From Oscillospiraceae bacterium (GTDB taxonomy: Bacteria > Bacillota > Clostridia > Oscillospirales > Oscillospiraceae), in NCBI GenBank assembly GCA_017445385.1, contig JAFSUG010000003.1, positions 31,876 to 95,875 on the forward strand: a DNA stretch of 64,000 nt, given 5' to 3'. This document shows positions 1-7,945 of this stretch, piece by piece. The translations under genes and the position numbers were made by a program. Every line of letters starts with the position of its first letter. The stretch's first letter is position 1. The notes beneath the pieces are model-generated. The model was not told where the DNA came from. It was given only the letters and a program-made list of their open reading frames with translations, and made no database searches.

Positions 1-195
1 TCGGAAAACGCGGTGCTTGGACCTGTGCCTGCGCCGATTCCGCGCGTGAACGACCGATTTTTGTATCGGCTCACGATTTTTAACCAAGGCGATCCGTCCG
101 TGCGCGAGCTGCTTACGGCGATGCTGCGCGGATTTGCAAAAGAGAAACAATTTCGGGGCGTCAGCGCGTATGCCGACGTGAATCCCTACGAATGA
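1..195 (+). CDS. priA: Primosomal protein N' (PriA helicase), C-terminal end
   Basis: The frame is open from the first base to a TGA at 193-195, so only about the last 64 residues of a larger protein are present. The fragment has the GPVPAPIPR motif and the following basic, beta-rich stretch found at the very end of PriA helicases, which restart stalled replication forks by loading the primosome. The position just before def and fmt matches the conserved Firmicute order priA-def-fmt-rsmB, which supports the call. Truncation here is due to the window edge, not to a mutation. Confidence is limited only by the short length. Confidence 0.85.
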   Translation, partial: SENAVLGPVPAPIPRVNDRFLYRLTIFNQGDPSVRELLTAMLRGFAKEKQFRGVSAYADVNPYE

Positions 196-198
196 GGA

Positions 199-699
199 AT
201 GAAAATGGCTCTTAGAAAAATAGTAACGGTCGGAGATCCGATCTTAACGAAGAAATGCCGTCCGGTTGTGCGGTTCGATGAAAAGCTCCATACGCTGCTG
301 GACGATATGGCGGATACGCTGCTGGAGGCAAACGGCGTAGGGCTTGCCGCGCCGCAGGTTGGCATTCTGCGCCGCGTTGTTATCATCGATACCGGCGAGG
401 AAAACGGCATCGTTGAGCTGATCAACCCGAAGCTCATCGAAACCGATGGCGAGCAGACCGGCTGCGAAGGCTGCCTGAGCGTGCCGGGCGAATACGGCAT
501 CGTCACACGCCCGATGACGGCGAAAGTCGAGGCGCAGGATCGCTACGGCGATTGGTTCGAAATGGAGGGCGAAGAGCTGATGGCGCGCGCCATTTGCCAT
601 GAGCTTGATCATCTCGACGGTCATATCTATACGGAGATTGCCGAGCGGATGCTCACGCCGGAAGAACTGGATAAAATTGCGGCAGGGGACGAAGAATGA
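199..699 (+). CDS. def: Peptide deformylase
   Basis: Removes the N-formyl group from nascent proteins on the ribosome. All three deformylase motifs are visible in a 166-residue protein: GVGLAAPQVG at about 46-55, EGCLS at 90-94 with its metal-binding Cys, and HELDH at 134-138 with the two metal-binding His and the catalytic Glu. The ATG at 199 is used here; an in-frame ATG at 205 is an equally possible start. It begins 3 nt after priA, and its stop overlaps the fmt start (ATGA), so the two are probably translationally coupled. Pairing with the formyltransferase gene makes functional sense because they add and remove the same group. Confidence 0.97.
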   Translation: MKMALRKIVTVGDPILTKKCRPVVRFDEKLHTLLDDMADTLLEANGVGLAAPQVGILRRVVIIDTGEENGIVELINPKLIETDGEQTGCEGCLSVPGEYGIVTRPMTAKVEAQDRYGDWFEMEGEELMARAICHELDHLDGHIYTEIAERMLTPEELDKIAAGDEE

Positions 700-1613
700 G
701 AATTGTATTTATGGGAACGCCGGAGATCGCGCGCCTTTGTTTAGAGCGAATCGTTCGCGCAGGGCATGAAATCGTCGGTGTTTATACAAAACCGGATATG
801 CCGAAAAACCGTGGCATGAAGCTGATGCAGTCGGAAGTGAAGCAGTATGCCGTTTCCGAATCGCTGCCCGTTTTCCAGCCAACGACATTCCGCGATGAGG
901 CGGTTGTCAAAGAGCTTTCCGCGCTTGCGCCGGAGCTGATCGTCGTTGTGGCGTATGGAAAGATCCTGCCGCAGTCGGTATTGGATATTCCGAAATTCGG
1001 CTGCATCAATATGCACGCAAGCGTGCTGCCGAAGCTGCGCGGCGCAGGGCCGGTGCAGTGGGCGATTCTCAATCATTTTACCGAAACCGGCGTAACCGCG
1101 ATGTATCTTTCCGCCGGCATGGACGAGGGCGACATCATCTCGGTAGAAAAAACGGCGATTGATCCCGAAGAAACGGCGGAGGAGCTGCTTACAAGGCTTT
1201 CCGAAATCGCGGCGAACCTCAGCGTCCGCACGATCGAAGCAATCGCAAACGGCACCGCAACGCGCACGCCGCAAAACGCTGATGAGGCAACCTACGCTCC
1301 GATGCTGACAAAAGACCTTTGCCCAATCGACTGGATGAAGCCTGCATCATTCGTGCGCGACCAAGTGCGCGGACTCAATCCATGGCCGGTTGCAACGGCG
1401 GAGCTTGCCGGAACGCGCTTCAAAATCTACAGCGTGCAGCCGACCGACCATAAAACCGATGCTGCGCCGGGAACGATCCTCCAACTGACGAAGCAGGGCT
1501 TGGAAGTCGCCTGCGGCATGGGCGAAAGCGTTATCGTAATGCAGCTGCAAGCCGAGGGCGGCAAGCGCATGGCTGCGCCGGATTACTTCCGCGGACATCC
1601 GCTGACGCTGTGA
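696..1613 (+). CDS. fmt: Methionyl-tRNA formyltransferase
   Basis: Formylates initiator Met-tRNA using 10-formyl-tetrahydrofolate. The 305-residue protein has the N-terminal Rossmann-like domain beginning MRIVFMGTPE. The family's catalytic Asn-x-His is seen as NMH at about 105-107, followed by the SLLP-like loop (ASVLPKLRGAGP), and the catalytic Asp lies in DEGDI near 146. The C-terminal third matches the tRNA-binding OB-like domain. The start overlaps the def stop by 4 nt and the gene ends in a 4-nt overlap with rsmB (GTGA), so it sits in the middle of a tightly coupled operon. Confidence 0.97.
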   Translation: MRIVFMGTPEIARLCLERIVRAGHEIVGVYTKPDMPKNRGMKLMQSEVKQYAVSESLPVFQPTTFRDEAVVKELSALAPELIVVVAYGKILPQSVLDIPKFGCINMHASVLPKLRGAGPVQWAILNHFTETGVTAMYLSAGMDEGDIISVEKTAIDPEETAEELLTRLSEIAANLSVRTIEAIANGTATRTPQNADEATYAPMLTKDLCPIDWMKPASFVRDQVRGLNPWPVATAELAGTRFKIYSVQPTDHKTDAAPGTILQLTKQGLEVACGMGESVIVMQLQAEGGKRMAAPDYFRGHPLTL

Positions 1614-2890
1614 GCGCGCGGGATACGGCGCTTGCCGTTTTGATCGCCTGCCGAAAAAGCGGCGCATGGTCAGACAGCGCGCTGAAGGCATATATCGCGC
1701 GCGACGGTTTGGATCGCCGCGATGCCGCGTTTGCAACGCGGCTGTGCTTCGGCGTGATCCAAAACAGGCGGCTGTTGGATTTCTATATTGCTTCCTTTTT
1801 GAGCGGAAAGCTCAAATCGCTGCAGCCGATCGTTTTGGATATTTTGCGCCTCGGCGCGTATCAGATCGCGTTTATGGATCGTGTGCCTTCATCTGCCGCG
1901 GTCAACGAGGCGGTCAACCAAACGAAACGTTTTGCCAATCTGCGCGCGGCAGGACTTGTAAACGGCGTGCTTCGCGCAATGAGCCGCGCGGAGGCCTTGC
2001 CGGAGCCGAAGGAGCTTTCCGTGCGCTACAGCCACAGTCCGGAGCTGATCGCGCGTCTGCGCGAGAACGTGGGCGATGCGCTTTTAGAGCCGCTGCTGAA
2101 AAGCCATAATGAAGTGCCTCCTACGACCGTCCAGGTCAATACGCTCCGCGCTGAAACGGAAGAAGTCCGGCAGGCGCTGCAGGCGGAAAAGCACCCGTGG
2201 CTTGCCGATTGCCTGCAAATGGAATCCGGCAATCTCGAAGCGCTCGCGCCGTTTGCGCGCGGGGAGATTTACGCGCAGGACGCCGCTTCAAAGCTCGCCG
2301 TGCTTGCGGCGGAGCTGCGGCCGGGCATGCGCGTGCTCGATTGCTGCGCCGCGCCCGGCGGCAAGAGCTTTGCTGCGGCGATCTCCATGCGAAACGAAGG
2401 GGAAATCCTTGCGTGCGATCTGCATGCGGGCAAGCTCCGCAGAGTTGCGGAGGGCGCAGCGCGCATGGGCTTATTCATCATCCAAACGCAGCCGCGCGAT
2501 GCCAGAGCGTATATCGCGGAGGAATGCGAGCGCTACGATGCGGTGCTTTGCGATGCGCCGTGCTCGGGACTCGGCGTGATCCGCAAAAAGCCGGATATTC
2601 GGGAAAAAGCGCTCGATCAGATTGCTGCGCTGCCGAAGATCCAACTGGAGATTCTGCAAACTGTTTCGCGTTATTTGAAGCCGGGCGGCACGCTGATCTA
2701 CAGCACCTGCACCATTCTCAAGCGCGAGAATGAGGAACTGGTGCAATCGTTTTTACAGGGAAGCGAAGATTTTTCGCTTCAGCCGTTTGCCTATGGCGAA
2801 ATCAATGCGCCAAGCGGAATGCTGACGCTTCTGCCGTGCGTTCACGGCACAGACGGATTCTTTATTGCGAAATTGAGGAAGAACGTATGA
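1610..2890 (+). CDS. rsmB: 16S rRNA (cytosine-967-C5) methyltransferase
   Basis: Methylates C967 of 16S rRNA with S-adenosylmethionine. The 426-residue protein has an N-terminal NusB-like RNA-binding domain (about 1-130) and a C-terminal Rossmann methyltransferase domain. In the latter, CCAAPGGK is the SAM loop, DAPCSGLG holds the cysteine that releases the product, and YSTCT holds the nucleophilic cysteine. The start is a GTG overlapping the fmt stop by 4 nt; no ATG further in gives a better spacing. The stop overlaps the rlmN start. The NusB-like domain separates RsmB from the related RsmF. Confidence 0.95.
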   Translation: MSARDTALAVLIACRKSGAWSDSALKAYIARDGLDRRDAAFATRLCFGVIQNRRLLDFYIASFLSGKLKSLQPIVLDILRLGAYQIAFMDRVPSSAAVNEAVNQTKRFANLRAAGLVNGVLRAMSRAEALPEPKELSVRYSHSPELIARLRENVGDALLEPLLKSHNEVPPTTVQVNTLRAETEEVRQALQAEKHPWLADCLQMESGNLEALAPFARGEIYAQDAASKLAVLAAELRPGMRVLDCCAAPGGKSFAAAISMRNEGEILACDLHAGKLRRVAEGAARMGLFIIQTQPRDARAYIAEECERYDAVLCDAPCSGLGVIRKKPDIREKALDQIAALPKIQLEILQTVSRYLKPGGTLIYSTCTILKRENEELVQSFLQGSEDFSLQPFAYGEINAPSGMLTLLPCVHGTDGFFIAKLRKNV

Positions 2891-3936
2891 AAGACATCAA
2901 GTCCATGACGCGCCAGGAGCTGGAAAACGATTTTTCCGAGCTTGGGCTGCCGCGTTTTCGCGTGAAGCAGGTTTTTTCATGGCTTCACCGCGGCGTTACG
3001 GACTTTTCGCAGATGACGAACCTTTCAAACGATCTGCGCGCGCAGCTTGCGCAGCGCTATTTCATCACCGCGCCGGAGATTGCGCGCAAGCAGGTATCGC
3101 AAAAGGACGGAACGATCAAGTATCTTTGGCGGCTTGGCGATGGCAACTGCGTGGAATCGGTCGTCATGCGCTATCACCACGGCAATACGATCTGCATTTC
3201 CTCGGAGGTCGGCTGCCCGATGGGCTGCAAATTCTGCGCCTCAACGCTTGGCGGACTCGTTCGCAGGCTGACGGCTTCGGAAATGCTCGATCAGGTGCTG
3301 TTCGCCGGTATCGATTCGGAGCTTGAAATCTCCAACATCGTGCTGATGGGCATCGGCGAGCCGCTCGATAACCTCGATAACGTTCTGCGCTTTTTGGAGC
3401 TTGTCAACGATCCGGACGGTCTGAACATCGGAATGCGGCACATCAGCCTTTCCACCTGCGGCATCGTTCCGAAGATTTTAGAGCTTGCGGAGAAAAAGCT
3501 GCAATTAACGCTTTCCGTTTCGCTCCATAGTCCGGATGACGCGCACCGAAGCGAGATCATGCCGGTCAACAACCGCTGGAACGTGGATACGCTGCTTGCG
3601 GCGTGCAGAACTTACTTTGAAAAAACGGGACGCAGAGTGTCCTTTGAATATACGATGATCCAAGGCGTCAGCGATTCGCCGCAGCAGGCGAACCTGCTGG
3701 CAAAGAAGCTGCAGGGAATGGCGGCGCACGTCAATCTCATTCCGCTCAACCGCGTTGCGGAAAGCGGACTGAAAACAAGCACGAAGCAGGCGGTTGCCGC
3801 GTTTCAGCAGATTTTGCAGGAGCATGGCGTAACGGCAACCGTGCGCCGAACGCTCGGCAGTGATATTGATGCTTCTTGCGGACAGCTCCGCAGGAAGTAT
3901 GAAAAGGAGGAACGTCCATGCAAGCCTGGGGCGTAA
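2887..3936 (+). CDS. rlmN: Dual-specificity 23S rRNA/tRNA A2 methyltransferase (radical SAM)
   Basis: Makes 2-methyladenosine in 23S rRNA and in tRNAs with a radical SAM mechanism. I chose the ATG at 2887, which overlaps the rsmB stop (ATGA), rather than an in-frame ATG 51 nt upstream that lies inside rsmB. This gives a 349-residue protein. The 4Fe-4S site CPMGCKFC is at about 110-117, and the methyl-carrying Cys lies in ASCGQL near residue 331. RlmN and the resistance enzyme Cfr are related; placement in this housekeeping operon favours RlmN. The last residues overlap the following phosphatase gene by 19 nt. Confidence 0.95.
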   Translation: MKDIKSMTRQELENDFSELGLPRFRVKQVFSWLHRGVTDFSQMTNLSNDLRAQLAQRYFITAPEIARKQVSQKDGTIKYLWRLGDGNCVESVVMRYHHGNTICISSEVGCPMGCKFCASTLGGLVRRLTASEMLDQVLFAGIDSELEISNIVLMGIGEPLDNLDNVLRFLELVNDPDGLNIGMRHISLSTCGIVPKILELAEKKLQLTLSVSLHSPDDAHRSEIMPVNNRWNVDTLLAACRTYFEKTGRRVSFEYTMIQGVSDSPQQANLLAKKLQGMAAHVNLIPLNRVAESGLKTSTKQAVAAFQQILQEHGVTATVRRTLGSDIDASCGQLRRKYEKEERPCKPGA

Positions 3937-4646
3937 GCGACCGCGGCATGGTGCGCGAAGAGAATCAGGATTCGTTTGCGATGGAAAAACTGAGCGAACG
4001 CAGCATGCTCGTAACCGTGTGTGACGGTATGGGCGGCGTGAGAGGCGGCGCGCTTGCGAGCGGATTGGCGCTTGAAACGTTTATAAAAGCGGTCAAAAAC
4101 GGCTGGAAGGATTCGCTGAAAGCGGAAAAAACGGCGGCGCTTCTCATAAAAGCTGCCGAGAAAGCAAACGACGCTGTTTTTCAGCGCGCGGCGGAAAGCG
4201 CGGAATTTGACGGCATGGGAACAACGCTCGTTGCCGCTACCGTCCGTGCGGACAGCGCGGTGATCGTGAACGTCGGCGACAGCCGCGCCTATCTGATCAG
4301 TGACGGCATCCGCTGCGTAACGGTGGATCATTCGCTGGTGCAGCTGATGGTTGAGCGCGGCGAACTGACGAAGGAAGAGGCAAAAAACCATCCGCGCAAG
4401 AATATAATAACCCGTGCCATCGGAACGGAGCCGACCGTAGAGGCGGATACGTACCCTGTCCCGCTGAAACCGGGCGACTGCCTGCTGCTCTGCTCGGACG
4501 GCTTATCCAACGTGATGGCGGATCAGGAGATCCTGTTTGAGGTTTTGCATGGCGGCAGCCGTGAAAGCTGCTGCGAGCGATTGCTGGAGCTTGCCAAAAA
4601 ACGCGGCGCGCCGGATAACGTAACGGCGGTTTTGGCATATATTTGA
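3918..4646 (+). CDS. prpC: PP2C-family serine/threonine protein phosphatase
   Basis: A 242-residue metal-dependent phosphatase expected to reverse phosphorylation by the kinase encoded just downstream. The PP2C motifs are in order: ENQD near the N terminus, the metal-binding Asp in CDGMGG (about 35-40), GDSRAYL, and CSDGLSN followed by DNVTAVL at the end. A strong ribosome-binding site (AAAGGAGG) lies within the end of rlmN and fits the ATG at 3918. Phosphatase followed by PASTA kinase is a conserved Firmicute pair (PrpC/PrkC or Stp/Stk) controlling cell-wall synthesis, division and, in spore formers, germination. Confidence 0.95.
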   Translation: MQAWGVSDRGMVREENQDSFAMEKLSERSMLVTVCDGMGGVRGGALASGLALETFIKAVKNGWKDSLKAEKTAALLIKAAEKANDAVFQRAAESAEFDGMGTTLVAATVRADSAVIVNVGDSRAYLISDGIRCVTVDHSLVQLMVERGELTKEEAKNHPRKNIITRAIGTEPTVEADTYPVPLKPGDCLLLCSDGLSNVMADQEILFEVLHGGSRESCCERLLELAKKRGAPDNVTAVLAYI

Positions 4647-4696
4647 GCCGTATTCCGGCGCCGTCTGCCGATAAATGACGGGTTAAAGGAGCTGCT

Positions 4697-6835
4697 ATGG
4701 ATCAATACATAGGAAAGCTGTTAGATAACCGATATGAGCTGCTTGAAGAGATCGGATCGGGCGGAATGGCGGTCGTTTACAAAGCGATGTGCCATCGTCT
4801 GAATCGGCTTGTTGCGGTTAAAATACTGAAGCCGGAGCTGTCGAAGGACGCGGAGTTCCGCCGCCGCTTCTATGGCGAATCGCAGGCGGTTGCGATGCTG
4901 TCGCACCCGAATATCGTCAGCGTATACGACGTTTCGCATACGGACGATTGCGATTATATCGTTATGGAGCTGATCGACGGCATCACCCTCAAGCAGTATC
5001 TGGAGCAGAAGGGAAAGCTCAACTGGCGCGAGGCGCTGCATTTCGGAACGCAGATCGCAAAAGCGCTGGAGCACGCGCACGGCCGCGGCATTATCCACCG
5101 CGATATCAAGCCGCATAATATCATGCTGCTCAAGGACGGCAGCGTGAAGGTTGCGGATTTCGGCATCGCGCGCGTAACCTCCGCGAATAATACGCTGACA
5201 CGCGAGGCGCTCGGCTCGGTGCATTATATCTCGCCGGAGCAGGCGAAGGGCGGCAACGTGGATTGCCGAAGCGATCTGTATTCGCTCGGCGTCGTCCTCT
5301 ATGAGATGCTCACGGGGCGTCCGCCGTTTGACGGCGATACGCCTGTTTCCGTTGCGATCCAGCATATCAATTCCAAGGCAACGATGCCGCGCGAGATCGA
5401 CCCTTCGATCCCTATAGGACTTGAGCAGATCACAATGCGCGCGATGGAAGCCGATCTTTCCAAACGCTACGCTTCGGCAACCGCTATGCTGCAGGATCTG
5501 GAGAGCTTCCGCAAGAATCCCGCAATGGTCTTTGACGCATCGACTGCGGAAACGCAGCCGCCGCATCGTGTAAGGACGACTCCGAAAGAACCTGAGCCGA
5601 TCAAAAAATCGCGCGTGCCGCTCATCGTTGGCGCAAGCTGCATCGGCGCGGCGGTGATCGGGCTTGTGATTTTGATGATCTCGCTGTTCGGCGGCTTCGG
5701 TTCCGGCGTGGACGTGACCGTTCCGAATCTCGTCGGCGAGCCGGCGCAGTCGCTTGCCGAGCTGTATGCGGACGATTTCAATATTGAAATCAGCGATTGG
5801 GTCTATGACGAAACGGTGGAATACGGCATTGTCATTTCGCAGGAGCCGAAAGCGGAAAAAACGGTCAAGAAGGGCAGCAAAATCACCGTTACCGCATCGC
5901 TCGGCACACAGAACATGATCATGCCGAACCTTATCAACTATAATTTCCATGATGCGCAGAACATTATTGCAGGCTACTCTGCGAACCTCAACGTGAAGCT
6001 CACCTATGAGGAAAGCGATATCTATGTGGAAGACTACGTGATCCGCACGTCGCCGGCATACGGCTCGCCGCTTACGGCAGGGCAGACGATTGAGCTGTTT
6101 GTAAGCCAGGGCGCTTCGCAGGAGCTTGTTTCCGTGCCGGAGCTTGTGGGCATGGACGTGGAAGACGCGCTCAAGCGCATTGATGAAGAGGGACTTGCGC
6201 GCGGCAGCATCAAATACGTCGGCAGCGATCTGCCGAAGGGAACGGTCACGTTCCAGAGTCTGTCGCAGAGTACGGACGTGAAAAAGAACACCGTGATCAA
6301 TCTGCAGGTTTCCGAAGGCTCGCTTTCCGCCGCGCAGGTGCCGAGCATCACGATGCAGCCGTCTTCTCTGACGGTTGAACAGGGTACGGTTGCAACGCTT
6401 TCGGCGTATGCCGAGGTCAGCGACGGCGGCACGGTGAATTATGAGTGGTTCACCGGCGGACTCAACGGGCAGCAAGTCGGAACCGGCGCAGTCCTCACTG
6501 TGCCGACCGATACGCTCGGAACAACGAATTACTACTGCAAGATCACAAATACGCTCGATGGCAAAACCGTTTCGATCAATACCAATATGGCGAAGGTCAG
6601 CGTGATCGCAAAGGTTGAGCCGGTCACAAAGGTGCTGGATCTTGCGCTGCCCTCCGGAGAAGGAACTTCTACGATCGTCGTAAAGCTCGATGGCGATAAC
6701 TACACTGCGCCCTTTACGGTAAGCCGCAGCGAGGGTACGATCCAGATCGCTGTGGAAGCTACGGGCAACCATATCGTTGACGTTTACGTTGACGGACTGC
6801 TCACGCTTTCAAAAACGGTGACCTTTACGCAATGA
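4697..6835 (+). CDS. prkC: PASTA-domain serine/threonine protein kinase
   Basis: A membrane receptor-type kinase of 712 residues that senses peptidoglycan fragments in related species. The N-terminal kinase domain (about 1-270) has the glycine loop GSGGMAVVYK, Lys42 in VAVKIL, the catalytic loop HRDIKPHN and DFG. A single membrane segment at about 308-332 is followed by three PASTA repeats (about 339-405, 406-475 and 476-545). Unusually, the PASTA repeats are followed by an immunoglobulin-like domain (about 548-640) and a further beta-rich tail to 712. The ATG at 4697 has the ribosome-binding site AAAGGAG. Its stop overlaps the rsgA start by 4 nt. Confidence 0.96.
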   Translation: MDQYIGKLLDNRYELLEEIGSGGMAVVYKAMCHRLNRLVAVKILKPELSKDAEFRRRFYGESQAVAMLSHPNIVSVYDVSHTDDCDYIVMELIDGITLKQYLEQKGKLNWREALHFGTQIAKALEHAHGRGIIHRDIKPHNIMLLKDGSVKVADFGIARVTSANNTLTREALGSVHYISPEQAKGGNVDCRSDLYSLGVVLYEMLTGRPPFDGDTPVSVAIQHINSKATMPREIDPSIPIGLEQITMRAMEADLSKRYASATAMLQDLESFRKNPAMVFDASTAETQPPHRVRTTPKEPEPIKKSRVPLIVGASCIGAAVIGLVILMISLFGGFGSGVDVTVPNLVGEPAQSLAELYADDFNIEISDWVYDETVEYGIVISQEPKAEKTVKKGSKITVTASLGTQNMIMPNLINYNFHDAQNIIAGYSANLNVKLTYEESDIYVEDYVIRTSPAYGSPLTAGQTIELFVSQGASQELVSVPELVGMDVEDALKRIDEEGLARGSIKYVGSDLPKGTVTFQSLSQSTDVKKNTVINLQVSEGSLSAAQVPSITMQPSSLTVEQGTVATLSAYAEVSDGGTVNYEWFTGGLNGQQVGTGAVLTVPTDTLGTTNYYCKITNTLDGKTVSINTNMAKVSVIAKVEPVTKVLDLALPSGEGTSTIVVKLDGDNYTAPFTVSRSEGTIQIAVEATGNHIVDVYVDGLLTLSKTVTFTQ

Positions 6836-7692
6836 CGGGACGGATTATTCGGGCGCTCAGCGGCTTTTATGACGTTGAAACGGAAAGCGGCGAAACGGTC
6901 TTTTGCCGCGCGAGAGGGAAGTTCCGTTTCGGCGGAGAAACGCCGCTTGTAGGCGATTTTGCGGAGTTTGAGGGGCAGACGGTCACGCGGATTCTGCCGC
7001 GCAAAAATGCGTTTATCCGTCCGGCGGTTGCGAACGTGGATCAGCTCGTGGTGTTCGCTTCGGACGTGATCCCGGTCACTGACCCGTTTTTGATCGACCG
7101 CATTTGCGTGATTGCCGCAAGCAGGGACATTCCGGTAGTGCTGGTGATCAACAAATGCGATCTTTCGGGCGAGGGAACGCTTGCGCAGATTTACCGCGAT
7201 ACGGGCATTGTCACGATCCAAACGAGCGCGGAAACGGGCGAGGGGATCAATGCGCTGCGCGCGCAGCTTTCCGGCAAATTTTCCGTGTTTACGGGCAACT
7301 CCGGCGTCGGCAAAAGCAGCGTGCTCAATCGGCTGAATGCCGAGCTGCATCTGCCGATTGGCGAGGTTTCCGAAAAGCTCGGAAGAGGCCGCCATACAAC
7401 GCGCCATATTGAAATTTACCGCCTGCCGGATGGTACGCGCGTTGCGGATACGCCCGGCTTTTCCTCATTCGATACCGAGCGCATGGAGCTCGTTCCTGCG
7501 GAGGAGCTGGCGGAGCTGTTCCCGGAATTTGCGCCCTATATCGGAAAATGCCGTTTCCCGGATTGCGCGCATTTGAAAGAGCCCGGCTGCGCCGTCCGCA
7601 CGGCGCTGGAGGAAAAAACGCTGCAGCAATCGCGCTATGACAGCTACGTAAAGCTCTACGAAACCGCAAAAAGCGCGAAGCAATGGGAATGA
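6832..7692 (+). CDS. rsgA: Ribosome small-subunit-dependent GTPase A
   Basis: A 286-residue GTPase acting late in 30S subunit assembly. It has the circularly permuted order of GTPase motifs typical of this family: an N-terminal OB fold, then NKCD (G4) before the P-loop GNSGVGKSS and the G3 motif DTPGF. A C-terminal zinc finger carries CRFPDCAHLKEPGC. The start overlaps the kinase stop (ATGA). In Bacillus the next gene is usually rpe; here the operon instead ends in a hairpin and a very small membrane protein gene follows. Confidence 0.96.
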   Translation: MTGRIIRALSGFYDVETESGETVFCRARGKFRFGGETPLVGDFAEFEGQTVTRILPRKNAFIRPAVANVDQLVVFASDVIPVTDPFLIDRICVIAASRDIPVVLVINKCDLSGEGTLAQIYRDTGIVTIQTSAETGEGINALRAQLSGKFSVFTGNSGVGKSSVLNRLNAELHLPIGEVSEKLGRGRHTTRHIEIYRLPDGTRVADTPGFSSFDTERMELVPAEELAELFPEFAPYIGKCRFPDCAHLKEPGCAVRTALEEKTLQQSRYDSYVKLYETAKSAKQWE

Positions 7693-7696
7693 AAAG

Positions 7697-7731
7697 CACC
7701 TCTTGCATAGAATAATGCAGGAGGTGTTTTT
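7697..7731 (+). terminator. Hairpin: operon terminator that also contains the next gene's ribosome-binding site
   Basis: A 12-bp stem (7697-7708 with 7715-7726, one G-U pair, 6-nt loop) is followed by five T residues, as expected of a rho-independent terminator for the priA-rsgA operon. The 3' arm contains AGGAGGTG, an excellent Shine-Dalgarno sequence for the ATG at 7732. The hairpin could therefore both end upstream transcripts and hide that ribosome-binding site. Confidence 0.6.
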
Positions 7732-7884
7732 ATGTGCAAAAACACCAGGCAGGCGGTCTCTACCGCGCTGATCGGCGCAGGCGCGGGAATCTTGCTCTGC
7801 CTTCTGATCGGCAGTCCGTTTGTCTGCTTTTTGCTTGCCGCCGGACTGATCGCCGGAGGAATTGTTCTGCTCAACGCGCATTAG
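7732..7884 (+). CDS. Small hydrophobic membrane protein (50 residues), unknown function
   Basis: The ATG at 7732 lies 7 nt after a near-perfect Shine-Dalgarno sequence and opens a frame of 50 codons ending in TAG. After a short basic start (MCKNTRQ), almost the whole product is hydrophobic, with two glycine/leucine-rich stretches (about 9-27 and 30-47) that could form two membrane segments separated by GSP. I do not recognise a family. The gene sits between rsgA and sipL; its ribosome-binding site is inside the terminator-like hairpin. It could be a chance frame, but the spacing and composition favour a real gene. Confidence 0.5.
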   Translation: MCKNTRQAVSTALIGAGAGILLCLLIGSPFVCFLLAAGLIAGGIVLLNAH

Positions 7885-7887
7885 ATG

Positions 7888-7916
7888 GCATATCCTTGTC
7901 CGCGCCTGCGTATAAA
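7888..7916 (+). promoter_or_regulatory. Possible sigma-E-type promoter for sipL
   Basis: GCATATC (7888-7894) fits the sigma-E -35 pattern KMATATT at six of seven positions. Fourteen nt later CGTATAAA partly fits the -10 pattern CATACAMT. sipL is expressed in the mother cell in Clostridioides difficile, which agrees. Short degenerate motifs like these can occur by chance. Confidence 0.35.
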
Positions 7917-7945
7917 TACGACAGAACCGACAAGGAGTGAGCCGT

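Noticed and set aside
4721..6772. 683-codon open frame on the minus strand
   Set aside because: It lies opposite the PASTA kinase gene, has no ribosome-binding site and has an Arg/His-rich composition typical of the antisense of G/C-rich coding DNA.
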